This document shows positions 53,940-61,927 of a stretch of DNA of 64,000 nucleotides, in pieces. Numbering within the stretch: the stretch's first letter is position 1; the number at the start of each line of letters is the position of its first letter. Origin of the DNA: Salipaludibacillus keqinensis (GTDB taxonomy: Bacteria; Bacillota; Bacilli; Bacillales; Salisediminibacteriaceae); assembly GCF_003226325.1 (NCBI RefSeq), contig NZ_PDOD01000001.1:1-64000 (forward strand). Direction: 5' to 3'. Made by a program: the position numbers and the translations under genes. The notes beneath the pieces are model-generated. The model did not search any database. It saw only the letters and a list, made by a program, of their open reading frames with translations, and was not told the DNA's origin.

Positions 53940-55604
53940 ATGGTAAAACCATTTTCAGCTGTACAACGTAAATCATATTTAAAACAAATGAGTGAGCAGG
54001 AGCTTGACTTACTCGTTATAGGTGGAGGAATTACAGGAGCAGGGATTGCTTTAGATGCTTCCACAAGAGGAATAAGCAATGGACTTGTTGAGATGCAAGA
54101 CTTTGCTGCTGGGACTTCGAGTCGATCAACTAAATTAGTGCACGGAGGATTACGCTATTTAAAACAATTCGAATTTAAAATTGTCGCTGAAGTAGGAAAA
54201 GAAAGAGCGATTGTTTATGAAAACGCACCTCATGTAACAAATCCAGAATGGATGATGTTACCTATTATTCAAGGGGGCACTTTTGGCAAGTATGCAACTT
54301 CATTAGGATTGAAAGTATATGATTTTTTAGCTGGTGTAAAACGCCATGAAAGAAGAAACATGCTTAGTAGAAAAGAAACTCTTCAAAAAGAACCACTTCT
54401 TCGTCAGGATGGTCTAAAAGGAGGCGGTGTCTATGTTGAATATAAAACAGACGATGCTAGACTTACGTTAGAAATATTGAAAGAAGCGGTTCATCGAGGA
54501 ACTTCTGCAGTGAATTACACAAAAGCAGAATCGCTTATATATGAAAATGGGAAAGTTGCAGGTGTCCATGTCACTGACCTCATTTCTGGAGAAACTTATC
54601 AAATAAAAGCAAAAAAAGTCATAAATGCTGCAGGTCCTTGGGTGGATGAATTAAGAGAAAAAGATCACTCTAAAAAAGGTAAATACTTACATTTGACTAA
54701 GGGTGTTCATATTGTCATTGACCAATCGCGCTTCCCATTAAAACAAGCCGTTTATTTTGACACAGAAGGCGACGGTAGAATGATTTTTGCTATTCCAAGA
54801 GGAAACAAAGCTTATATAGGTACGACAGATACTCATTATTTAGAGGATATCGCTTCCCCTCAAATGACAGAAAAAGATATGAGCTATTTAATTGATGCAG
54901 CTAATTATATGTTTCCATCAGTGAACCTCACTCGCAACGACGTAGAATCTAGTTGGGCGGGGCTTCGTCCACTTATTCATGAGGAAGGAAAGAGTGCTTC
55001 GGAAATCTCTAGAAAAGATGAAATTTTTCTTTCTGATAGTGGATTACTATCGATTGCCGGTGGAAAATTAACTGGATATAGGAAAATGGCAGAACGAATT
55101 GTCGATATGGTTGGCAAAGACTTAGGTGTTAAAAAGAAATGTACCACGGAAAAAATCACTCTCTCGGGTGGGGATGTAGGCGGATCGGATCAATTAGAAT
55201 CTTTTATTAAAGAATGGACTAAAAAAGGAAAGCAATTAGGCCTATCAGAAGGTGAAGCTAAAAGGCTTTCTACTCTGTACGGTTCAAATGTCAAAAGAGT
55301 ATACGAAATCATTGAAACGGTAGGAGATGAAAGTAAATTTTATGGATTACCGGCTAGTGTATTCGGTTCTCTTGTATATGGCATAGAAGAAGAAATGGTC
55401 GTAGCACCAATCGACTTCTTTAACCGCCGAACAAGTGCCTTGTTCTTTGATATTGACTATGTGCGGGAATGGAAAACAGGTGTGTTGAAGTATATGTCTG
55501 AACGCTTTCATTGGTCTGAAGAGGAATTGAATAAGCATATTGAAGTGTTGGAACAGGAACTTTACTATGCGACGAATCCTATTGAAACACGAGAGAAAAA
55601 TTAA
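53940..55604 (+). CDS. glpD: glycerol-3-phosphate dehydrogenase GlpD
   Basis: A 554-residue FAD-dependent, membrane-associated enzyme oxidising glycerol-3-phosphate to dihydroxyacetone phosphate and passing electrons to quinone. N-terminal FAD motif is VIGGGITGAGIALDA. Other family segments are SSRSTKLVHGGLRYL, AAGPWVDELR and AIPRGNKAYIGTTDT, plus SSWAGLRPLIHEEGKSASEI. The ATG at 53940 (MVKPFSAVQ) has AGAGAGG nine bases upstream; ATG 53931 directly abuts that site. About 240 bases separate it from the terminator leader, longer than usual. Confidence 0.96.
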   Translation: MVKPFSAVQRKSYLKQMSEQELDLLVIGGGITGAGIALDASTRGISNGLVEMQDFAAGTSSRSTKLVHGGLRYLKQFEFKIVAEVGKERAIVYENAPHVTNPEWMMLPIIQGGTFGKYATSLGLKVYDFLAGVKRHERRNMLSRKETLQKEPLLRQDGLKGGGVYVEYKTDDARLTLEILKEAVHRGTSAVNYTKAESLIYENGKVAGVHVTDLISGETYQIKAKKVINAAGPWVDELREKDHSKKGKYLHLTKGVHIVIDQSRFPLKQAVYFDTEGDGRMIFAIPRGNKAYIGTTDTHYLEDIASPQMTEKDMSYLIDAANYMFPSVNLTRNDVESSWAGLRPLIHEEGKSASEISRKDEIFLSDSGLLSIAGGKLTGYRKMAERIVDMVGKDLGVKKKCTTEKITLSGGDVGGSDQLESFIKEWTKKGKQLGLSEGEAKRLSTLYGSNVKRVYEIIETVGDESKFYGLPASVFGSLVYGIEEEMVVAPIDFFNRRTSALFFDIDYVREWKTGVLKYMSERFHWSEEELNKHIEVLEQELYYATNPIETREKN

Positions 55605-55684
55605 TATGAAACCTCTTTACTATAGGTGTTAAAATGAGTATAACTAAAGGTAAGGATGAGTGCCTATTTTAAGGAGGATGTTAT

Positions 55685-57418
55685 ATGGATTGGAAAAGTC
55701 AATTTGAAAAATGGAAATCAAAAGTTGGTTTAAATCAAGATGTTAAAAATCAGTTAATTGAATTTGAGAATGACGAAAAATATTTAGAAGATAGTTTTTA
55801 CAAAAATTTAGAATTCGGAACTGGCGGGATGCGCGGGGAAATCGGACCCGGTACGAATCGGATGAATATATACACCATTCGTAAAGCGGCTCAAGGGCTA
55901 TCTCAATTTATCAAGCAAGCTGGAGAAGATGCCATTAAAAAAGGTGTCGTTATTGCCTATGATAATAGAAGGATGTCTAAAGAATTTGCTCTGGAGGCCG
56001 CTTGTACTTTTGGTGCAAATGGAATTAAAACATATTTGTTTAAAGAGCTCCGCCCAACACCGGAGTTATCCTTCGCCGTAAGAAAATTACAGACTTATTC
56101 TGGTATCATGATCACAGCCAGCCATAACCCACCGGAGTACAATGGGTTTAAAGTATATGGTGATGATGGGGGACAACTCGTTCCAGCCGATGCCGATCGA
56201 TTAATTACAATGGTTGACGCTGTTGAGAATGAATTAGATGTAAAGACTGAGAATGAGGATAAACTAGTGCAGGCAGGATTACTCGAATGGATTTTAGAAG
56301 ACCTTGATGCCGCCTATGAAAAAGAATTGCAGGGAGTCATATTAGATCACGAACTCATAAATGAAGTAGGTAGTGATTTATCCATTGTCTTTTCACCACT
56401 TCATGGAGCGGCTACTGTGCCAATGATGAGAGCATTTGATCAAGCTGGCTTTACGAATGTGAACATTGTGAAGGAACAGGCGGAGCCTGACACAGAATTC
56501 TCAACTGTACGTTCTCCTAATCCAGAAGAAAATGATGCATTTGAGTTATCAATTAAACTAGGGGAAGAAACCAACGCAGATGTATTAATTGCCACGGATC
56601 CAGATGGTGATCGTGTTGGTCTTGCCGCCAAAAATTCTGACGGTAAGTACCAAGTTTTATCAGGAAATCAAACAGGTGCTCTTTTATTGGACTATCTATT
56701 AAAGAAGAAAAAAGAGAAAGAAGGACTGCCAGCCAACGGGGTCGTGATTAAAACCATAGTTACATCTGAATTAGGAAGAGCTATATCCAGTTCCTATGGC
56801 TTGGAAACGCTGGATGTATTGACTGGTTTCAAATTTATTGGAGAGAAAATTGGCCAATTCGAAACAACAAATGAAAAAACGTTTCTATTTGGATATGAAG
56901 AGAGCTTTGGTTATTTAATTAAACCTTTTGTGCGAGATAAAGATGCCATTCAGGCAGGACTTCTAGCGGCTGAAATGTGTGCCTATTATAATAATCAAGG
57001 AATGACATTATACGAAGGCTTATCGAACATTTATGAAAAGTATAGCTATTATTTCGAAGATTTAGCTTCGTTTGTTTTCAAAGGGAAAGAAGGGGCAGAA
57101 AAAATTCAACGTATTATGACTTCTTTCCGAGATGAAATCTCACAAGGAAAAGTTGCCGAAGATGTTCAGTATGTTGAAGATTATCAAACGGGAGAACGCC
57201 ACCTTATTCATGAGAAGCGAGTAGAAAAAATAGATTTACCGACATCAAATGTGTTAAAAATATTTTTAAAGGATGGCTCATGGTACTGCTTGAGACCTTC
57301 CGGAACAGAACCGAAAGTAAAATGTTACATCGGCGTGAAAGAACAATCAGATGAAAAAGCTACACAAAAGTTAGAGCTAATTAAAAGAGAAGTCGTAGAA
57401 AAAATTGAATCTATTTAA
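55685..57418 (+). CDS. pgcA: alpha-phosphoglucomutase PgcA
   Basis: A 577-residue phosphohexomutase interconverting glucose-1-phosphate and glucose-6-phosphate, needed for UDP-glucose, glucolipids and wall teichoic acid. The phosphoserine loop is ITASHNPPEYNG. The Mg loop is DPDGDRVG, and the phosphate-binding end is RPSGTEPKVK. The N-terminal GTGGMRGEIGPG is conserved. It follows glpD as in B. subtilis (yhxB). Ribosome site AAGGAGGA. Confidence 0.96.
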   Translation: MDWKSQFEKWKSKVGLNQDVKNQLIEFENDEKYLEDSFYKNLEFGTGGMRGEIGPGTNRMNIYTIRKAAQGLSQFIKQAGEDAIKKGVVIAYDNRRMSKEFALEAACTFGANGIKTYLFKELRPTPELSFAVRKLQTYSGIMITASHNPPEYNGFKVYGDDGGQLVPADADRLITMVDAVENELDVKTENEDKLVQAGLLEWILEDLDAAYEKELQGVILDHELINEVGSDLSIVFSPLHGAATVPMMRAFDQAGFTNVNIVKEQAEPDTEFSTVRSPNPEENDAFELSIKLGEETNADVLIATDPDGDRVGLAAKNSDGKYQVLSGNQTGALLLDYLLKKKKEKEGLPANGVVIKTIVTSELGRAISSSYGLETLDVLTGFKFIGEKIGQFETTNEKTFLFGYEESFGYLIKPFVRDKDAIQAGLLAAEMCAYYNNQGMTLYEGLSNIYEKYSYYFEDLASFVFKGKEGAEKIQRIMTSFRDEISQGKVAEDVQYVEDYQTGERHLIHEKRVEKIDLPTSNVLKIFLKDGSWYCLRPSGTEPKVKCYIGVKEQSDEKATQKLELIKREVVEKIESI

Positions 57419-57427
57419 TTTTTAGAG

Positions 57428-57468
57428 CAAAAGTGCAGACCAGTATAAAAACAGGTCTGCACTTTTTC
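57428..57468 (+). terminator. terminator after pgcA
   Basis: Perfect stem aaaagtgcagacc with ggtctgcactttt, then T bases. Confidence 0.92.
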
Positions 57469-57728
57469 GTTAAAAATGGTAAACATTAGATAATATAGAA
57501 AAATATGTACTAATATGAGACGAAAAAGCAGCTATTTGCAAAAGTTTATATCTAAAATGACATTAATGAACATAAATATTAAAAAATTTTGTGTATTTTA
57601 CATAAAAAGGTTTTAATTTATAGAAATGCACAGGGTGGCTATGATAAAATAAAGAAAACATATTGAATTTAGTTGTATTTGAACAAAAGAAGTTTTAATG
57701 TTTCATTTTCTAGTTTTGTTAAAGAATT
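57469..57728. other. 260-base AT-rich intergenic region
   Basis: No gene. It should contain the promoter of the structured leader and the spo0E-like gene. A TAAAAT box near 57644 is a weak -10 candidate. Nothing else was seen. Confidence 0.45.
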
Positions 57729-57860
57729 ATGCAGATTTTAGAAATTCATGAGGCTTTCGTGGGAAAAGGAATTTTGGAAGATCATACCTTTGGGCAGGAG
57801 ATCTTTTAGAGGAAGCTTAAGCCATGAACTACGGTAAGTAATTATGGTTGGAATCTGCAT
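57729..57860 (+). ncRNA. putative four-helix structured leader RNA
   Basis: P1 is a perfect 9-bp stem between 57729-57737 (atgcagatt) and 57852-57860 (aatctgcat), 114 bases apart. Inside, P2 pairs catgag with ttcgtg (57747-57761), P3 pairs gaagatc with gatcttt (57777-57806) and P4 pairs agccat with atggtt (57820-57849). The closed four-way junction form is typical of riboswitches or other cis-acting RNAs. It matches no class I know. It lies 85 bases before a spo0E-like gene. Evidence is pairing only. Confidence 0.5.
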
Positions 57861-57944
57861 CAAACTTTAACATAGCCTATTTAATTTCAAACTAGTGATT
57901 GTAATAAGATACGAAAGTTGTTTAAGGTGAGGCGGTTATAAACA

Positions 57945-58148
57945 ATGGGCTTAAAAAATAAACTAAAAGTGCAAATGGAAGCTAAGAGACAGTTAATGAT
58001 TGTTTCTGCAAATAAATATGGATTGACTTCTTCAGAAACGATTCGTTACAGTCAAGAGTTGGATCAACTAATGAATGTATATCGTCAAGTTGCTCAATCT
58101 GGTGAAGACCATACAGTTTCCGTCAATGATGTCAGCTGTATGAATTAA
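57945..58148 (+). CDS. Spo0E-like aspartyl-phosphate phosphatase
   Basis: A 67-residue protein with the Spo0E family pattern: two helices holding KRQLMIVSANKYGLTSSETI and the signature SQELDQLMNVY. Members dephosphorylate Spo0A-P and so delay sporulation. It resembles Spo0E/YnzD/YisI. The ribosome-binding site GGTGAGG is present. It is preceded by a structured leader and closed by a terminator. Confidence 0.9.
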   Translation: MGLKNKLKVQMEAKRQLMIVSANKYGLTSSETIRYSQELDQLMNVYRQVAQSGEDHTVSVNDVSCMN

Positions 58149-58197
58149 ATTATTGCAGCTGAGAACTGATCTTCTTTCTACGATAATTGACGTGCAT

Positions 58198-58236
58198 AAA
58201 GTACTCTCATGGCAAGTCAATCATGAGGGTACTTCT
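58198..58236. terminator. terminator after the spo0E-like gene
   Basis: Stem aagtactctcatg with catgagggtactt, then T-rich. Its right arm overlaps the last codons of the convergent transporter gene. Confidence 0.75.
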
Positions 58237-59120
58237 TTTATTTTTACTGGTGCTTTAGTTGATAAATAGACCCCAAATATAACGATAACCCCACCAAGTA
58301 ACTGATGATATGTAAAAGTTTCACCTAATAAAGTGATGGCCATGATCGTAGTAAATATCGGTACTAGATTAAAAAAAACAGAAGCTTTTGCAGGGCCAAT
58401 TTCTCCGACTCCTCGATACCATAGCAGCAAGGAAATAGCTGAAGGGAAAATCCCAATGTAAGCGATACCAAGCAATACCTTCCATTGGAATAGATGAGGA
58501 ATTCCTAAATAGATGGTTTCGATTATAGCTACAGGTACTAGTATCGTTGTTCCGATGACCATCGTTACGACAAGGCCCGCAATCGGAGGAAACTTAAAAC
58601 TATGACGTTTAATAATAATGGAGTACACAGCCCAGCAAATAATTCCAAATAGCATAATTATATCTCCAATATTAAAGGACAAGGATGCGAAAACCTGCCA
58701 AGAACCTTTAGATATGATCCATAAAATTCCGCTGAAAGATAAAACGATCCCGAACAGTTGAATTTTTGTTAAAGATTCACGTAATATGAGAAATCCTAGT
58801 ACAGCTGCCACAGCTGGAGTCAATGCATCAACTATGGATGCATTGATGGAACTAGTGTAGTTGACTGCTAAGTAAAGGCTAGCATTAAATAGAACGATTC
58901 CAGATATTGATAGACCTAATAAGGGCTTCCATTCCTTTTTCCAGAGTAGACGCTGCTGATACAACGTTTTATAACATAATGGTAAAAGAATGAGAGCGCC
59001 TGAAGCAAAACGGAAAAAAGCTAATGTAAAAGGAGGAATAGTTCCTTCAAACGATTTTCCAACGATGAAGTTACCAGAGAAAAAAAGCATGGCCATCGTT
59101 AATAAAATATATGGATGCAT
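58221..59120 (-). CDS. DMT-family transporter (EamA type)
   Basis: A 299-residue protein with ten membrane helices in two EamA repeats. The first half contains GNFIVGKSFEGTIPPFTLAFFR and the second SLLLWYRGVGEIGPAKASVFFNLVPI. Such transporters export metabolites such as amino acids. The substrate cannot be told from sequence. Strong GGAAGGAG site. It is a single leftward gene. Confidence 0.9.
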   Translation of the reverse strand: MHPYILLTMAMLFFSGNFIVGKSFEGTIPPFTLAFFRFASGALILLPLCYKTLYQQRLLWKKEWKPLLGLSISGIVLFNASLYLAVNYTSSINASIVDALTPAVAAVLGFLILRESLTKIQLFGIVLSFSGILWIISKGSWQVFASLSFNIGDIIMLFGIICWAVYSIIIKRHSFKFPPIAGLVVTMVIGTTILVPVAIIETIYLGIPHLFQWKVLLGIAYIGIFPSAISLLLWYRGVGEIGPAKASVFFNLVPIFTTIMAITLLGETFTYHQLLGGVIVIFGVYLSTKAPVKIKEVPS

Positions 59121-59183
59121 GTGCGTTGATCTCCTTCCAATTAAGCCAGTATAACATAGAAAAATAGAGAGGGGGACCAGATG

Positions 59184-59216
59184 AAAAAGGAGCTCAATTT
59201 TAATGAGCTCCTTTAG
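59184..59216 (-). terminator. terminator of the DUF1538/PII operon
   Basis: Stem aaaggagctca with tgagctccttt; on the minus strand it is followed by TTTTT. Confidence 0.85.
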
Positions 59217-59230
59217 AGATATCTAATTAA

Positions 59231-59941
59231 TTATTGATCATTTTTGGTTTCATGCATCAAGTGATGAATGCCAACTGTTTGCTCTACAGGTAACACAAAT
59301 GAGATTCCTCTACCCGGTTCGTTAATTTTGACGTCCTCTTCGATCGCCTTAAGAACCCCTTTAGTAAGATCTTTTTTAATCAAAGTTAAGACGATGTCTT
59401 TTTCAGGTTCAATAGCAATAGAGAACAGTTTCGCTTTTTCATGTATGCCGCTTCCACGGCCATTTATCACCGTACCACCTTCAGCGCCACCGCGGTTGGA
59501 AGCATCAATGACTTTACCTGCTTCTCCCTTATTCACGATGGTCATGATCAAATCGAAGCCTTTGTGTTTGATATCATCAGTCATTTCTTCAAGCTCCTCC
59601 TTTTCTTCTTCCTCGTAATCCATATGAGCAATACCGATCGTTTTTTTTATGTCAATGATAAATCCGATACCTTTTCCTTCTCTGTTCAGCTGCGCTTCCT
59701 CTATGACTGCTTCTAACATTGAGGGCATAATATCTTCTGGAACAAGGTTTAACACTAGTTCTTTCTCGTACAGAGCATCAATACCAAAGACTTTCTTTTT
59801 CTCATGTATACCTCGGCCAGATCCAAAGAGAATAGTTCCGCCCTCTGACCCAGCTTGCTTAGCTGCTTTCATTACTTTTTTTGCTTTTCCTTTTTTGACA
59901 ATGGTGACTAAGAGCTTATGGTCTCTACGTAATTTAGTCAT
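59231..59941 (-). CDS. double PII-like regulatory protein
   Basis: A 236-residue protein made of two PII-like domains in tandem (about residues 8-108 and 127-227), each with the signature GGT...G(R)G(S)GIHEK: EGGTILFGSGRGIHEKKK and EGGTVINGRGSGIHEKAK. They are joined by a very acidic linker (EEEEKEELEEMTDD). PII and PII-like proteins sense nucleotides or small molecules and gate membrane transporters. Its ATG overlaps the stop of the DUF1538 gene before it by four bases, so it is the third gene of a coupled operon and probably regulates those membrane proteins. The ligand is unknown. Confidence 0.85.
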   Translation of the reverse strand: MTKLRRDHKLLVTIVKKGKAKKVMKAAKQAGSEGGTILFGSGRGIHEKKKVFGIDALYEKELVLNLVPEDIMPSMLEAVIEEAQLNREGKGIGFIIDIKKTIGIAHMDYEEEEKEELEEMTDDIKHKGFDLIMTIVNKGEAGKVIDASNRGGAEGGTVINGRGSGIHEKAKLFSIAIEPEKDIVLTLIKKDLTKGVLKAIEEDVKINEPGRGISFVLPVEQTVGIHHLMHETKNDQ

Positions 59942-60669
59942 TGTTCCATCCGCTCCTTCTGTTTATAAATCAATCCTAGTATGAGCACTGAGAGGATAGG
60001 TGTCAAGGCTACTAGAGCAATCATACCAAAACCATCCATTAACGGATCTCTTCCTTCTGTGACAGAAGCAACACCCACAGCGATAGCCATGATAAATGTA
60101 ACCGTCATAGGACCTGTAGCAACGCCTCCCGCATCGAAAGCAATAGAGATAAACCTGTCTTTAGAAATGAATACTAAGATCATAACGAGGCCATAGCCAG
60201 GCGCAATGAACCACCAAAGTGGAATCCCTGCTAAAATTCGAAACATCGATAAAGCAATGGAGACTCCGACACCTAGGGATAATGTAATTAGCATGACATT
60301 CTTTGAGATGGAACCTGCTGTTACCTTTTCAACTTCGTAATTTAATATGCGAATGGCAGGCTCAGCAAATGTGGCGACAAGCCCGAACAAAAATCCTAAA
60401 GCAGGGAGAAGCAGCATTGTGTTCTCTCTTTCTCCAAGTAATTCACCGATAGCTTCGCCTGCTGGAAAGAAACCAACTTCGACACCTTGTAAAAACAAGA
60501 CGAGTCCAGCAAAAGTAAATAATAATCCGACAATAATATTTTTAATTTTTTCCTTGTCTAGTTTTAGAAATATGAACTGAAATACTAAAAAGAAAATGAG
60601 TAAAGGCACAATAGCCATTGTTACTTCTAATACAACGTGATCAATTCCTTCGAATAATGCCATTATCAT
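59938..60669 (-). CDS. DUF1538 membrane protein (second of pair)
   Basis: A 243-residue integral membrane protein with about seven helices and the DUF1538 motifs GLVATFAEPAIRIL and SIAFDAGGVATGPMTVTFI. The latter is a Gly-rich, re-entrant-like segment repeated in its partner. DUF1538 proteins are uncharacterised and the arrangement suggests a transporter or channel half. It overlaps the upstream gene (60666-60669) and the downstream PII-like gene, both by four bases. The start has AGGGGTGA upstream. Confidence 0.85.
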   Translation of the reverse strand: MIMALFEGIDHVVLEVTMAIVPLLIFFLVFQFIFLKLDKEKIKNIIVGLLFTFAGLVLFLQGVEVGFFPAGEAIGELLGERENTMLLLPALGFLFGLVATFAEPAIRILNYEVEKVTAGSISKNVMLITLSLGVGVSIALSMFRILAGIPLWWFIAPGYGLVMILVFISKDRFISIAFDAGGVATGPMTVTFIMAIAVGVASVTEGRDPLMDGFGMIALVALTPILSVLILGLIYKQKERMEQ

Positions 60670-61358
60670 CCAAAAATCACCCCTAGCACCATTACAGATA
60701 AGATCGGTCCGATAGATGCTAAGGCAACTAGCCCAAAACCGTCACTGGTAGAAGATTTACCTCTTAATACAGAGGCAACCCCAACGCCAAGAGCGAGTAT
60801 AAATGGAACTGTCATAGGCCCTGTTGTCACACCTCCAGCATCAAAGGAGATAGGGACGTATGATTCCGGTGTAAACATCGCTAATGTAAATACCGCACCG
60901 TATCCAACCATTAATATATATTTTAATGGGATATTAAAAATCGTTCGAACCATAGCTACAGCTACAAAAAAGCCAACGCCAATAGCTACAGAATAAATGA
61001 GCATTAAATTTGATATCTCTCCTTCAGAAACCTGATCGATTTGCGAAGCGAGTACGCGGACATCCGGTTCTGCGATGGTCACTACGACCCCTAATATAAA
61101 TCCAACTCCGATAATTAACCAAGGCTTTTTCGTTTTGGGTAGGCTCGAACCGATTAGTTCCCCAATAGGTAACAAACCAATATGTACTCCCACTAAAAAT
61201 AAAAATAAGCCGAGCCCAACCATAACAACCCCTGCAAGAAATCGAAAAAATGTTTCCGGTGGTAATCCAATCACCGTATATTGGAGAATGATTATTAATA
61301 CAGCCATAGGAAGAATGGCCATAACAACTTCTTTTAATTGATCAATAATATCTCTCAT
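60666..61358 (-). CDS. DUF1538 membrane protein (first of pair)
   Basis: A 230-residue membrane protein paralogous to the next gene, with GVVVTIAEPDVRVLASQID and PISFDAGGVTTGPMTVPFIL. In other genomes the two halves can be fused. Here they are separate and translationally coupled. Together they probably form one hetero-oligomeric transporter gated by the double PII-like protein. First gene of the operon, with AGGGGGAAG upstream. Confidence 0.85.
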   Translation of the reverse strand: MRDIIDQLKEVVMAILPMAVLIIILQYTVIGLPPETFFRFLAGVVMVGLGLFLFLVGVHIGLLPIGELIGSSLPKTKKPWLIIGVGFILGVVVTIAEPDVRVLASQIDQVSEGEISNLMLIYSVAIGVGFFVAVAMVRTIFNIPLKYILMVGYGAVFTLAMFTPESYVPISFDAGGVTTGPMTVPFILALGVGVASVLRGKSSTSDGFGLVALASIGPILSVMVLGVIFG

Positions 61359-61538
61359 TTTCTTCCCCCTGTCTGTTTAATAATTGATTTACATATGATT
61401 TGGACATTCATTGCTATAATTCCTTTACCCTAAAATAGTTAATTTTACGCACAAAGAATAATTGTTTGAATATTTAAATAATATAGATTATAATTAACTT
61501 ATAATTTATGCTTAATAGCTGAAGAGAGTGGTGATCAC

Positions 61539-61679
61539 ATGGCCATTGTGTACATTTGTAAGCAGTGCAGAGGAGCTGGGCGTGTAGACAGGAAGATCTG
61601 GTTTGTGACTACCAAAGTTTATTGTCGCTATTGCAATGGAGAAGGAAAGAAAAAATATGTTAAAAAGAAAGTAGTTTGA
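61539..61679 (+). CDS. 46-residue CxxCxGxG zinc-knuckle protein
   Basis: A small basic protein with two copies of the DnaJ-type zinc motif: CKQCRGAG (residues 7-14) and CRYCNGEG (residues 29-36), joined by RVDRKIWFVTTKVY and ending in a Lys-rich tail. One zinc should be bound by the four cysteines. It is too short to be DnaJ. Such knuckles can bind RNA or unfolded protein. The gene is divergent from the DUF1538 operon; its ribosome site is modest (GGTGA). No family name is known to me. Confidence 0.7.
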   Translation: MAIVYICKQCRGAGRVDRKIWFVTTKVYCRYCNGEGKKKYVKKKVV

Positions 61680-61770
61680 TTCGTGCCCTTAAATAAGAGG
61701 TGCGGATTTTTTGTTTTATTGATTAATTTATGATTTGTTAGAATGAGAAGGGACGTCCTCACTTGAGAGG

Positions 61771-61810
61771 TTGGCGACGAACAGAGAAGGGGGCGTCTCA
61801 ACGTCGCTAA
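61771..61810. repeat. GC-richer hairpin in gap before prfC terminator
   Basis: ttggcgacg (61771-61779) pairs with cgtcgctaa (61802-61810; one G-T pair) around a G-rich loop. The 61735-61870 segment is clearly richer in G and C than its surroundings and codes for nothing supported. It shares acgaacagag with the tRNA-Gly repeat units. Confidence 0.4.
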
Positions 61811-61874
61811 CTTGAGGGGTTGCAGTAGCAGCTTGCGGCTTGATGATTTTGGCTCTGCCACATTACAGCACAGA

Positions 61875-61913
61875 AAAAGCCTCGGAATGAGAAAAATCCA
61901 TTCCAAGGCTTGA
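61875..61913 (-). terminator. terminator after prfC
   Basis: Stem aagcctcggaatg with cattccaaggctt; on the minus strand it ends in TTTTT. Confidence 0.88.
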
Positions 61914-61927
61914 CTAATATTTTATAT

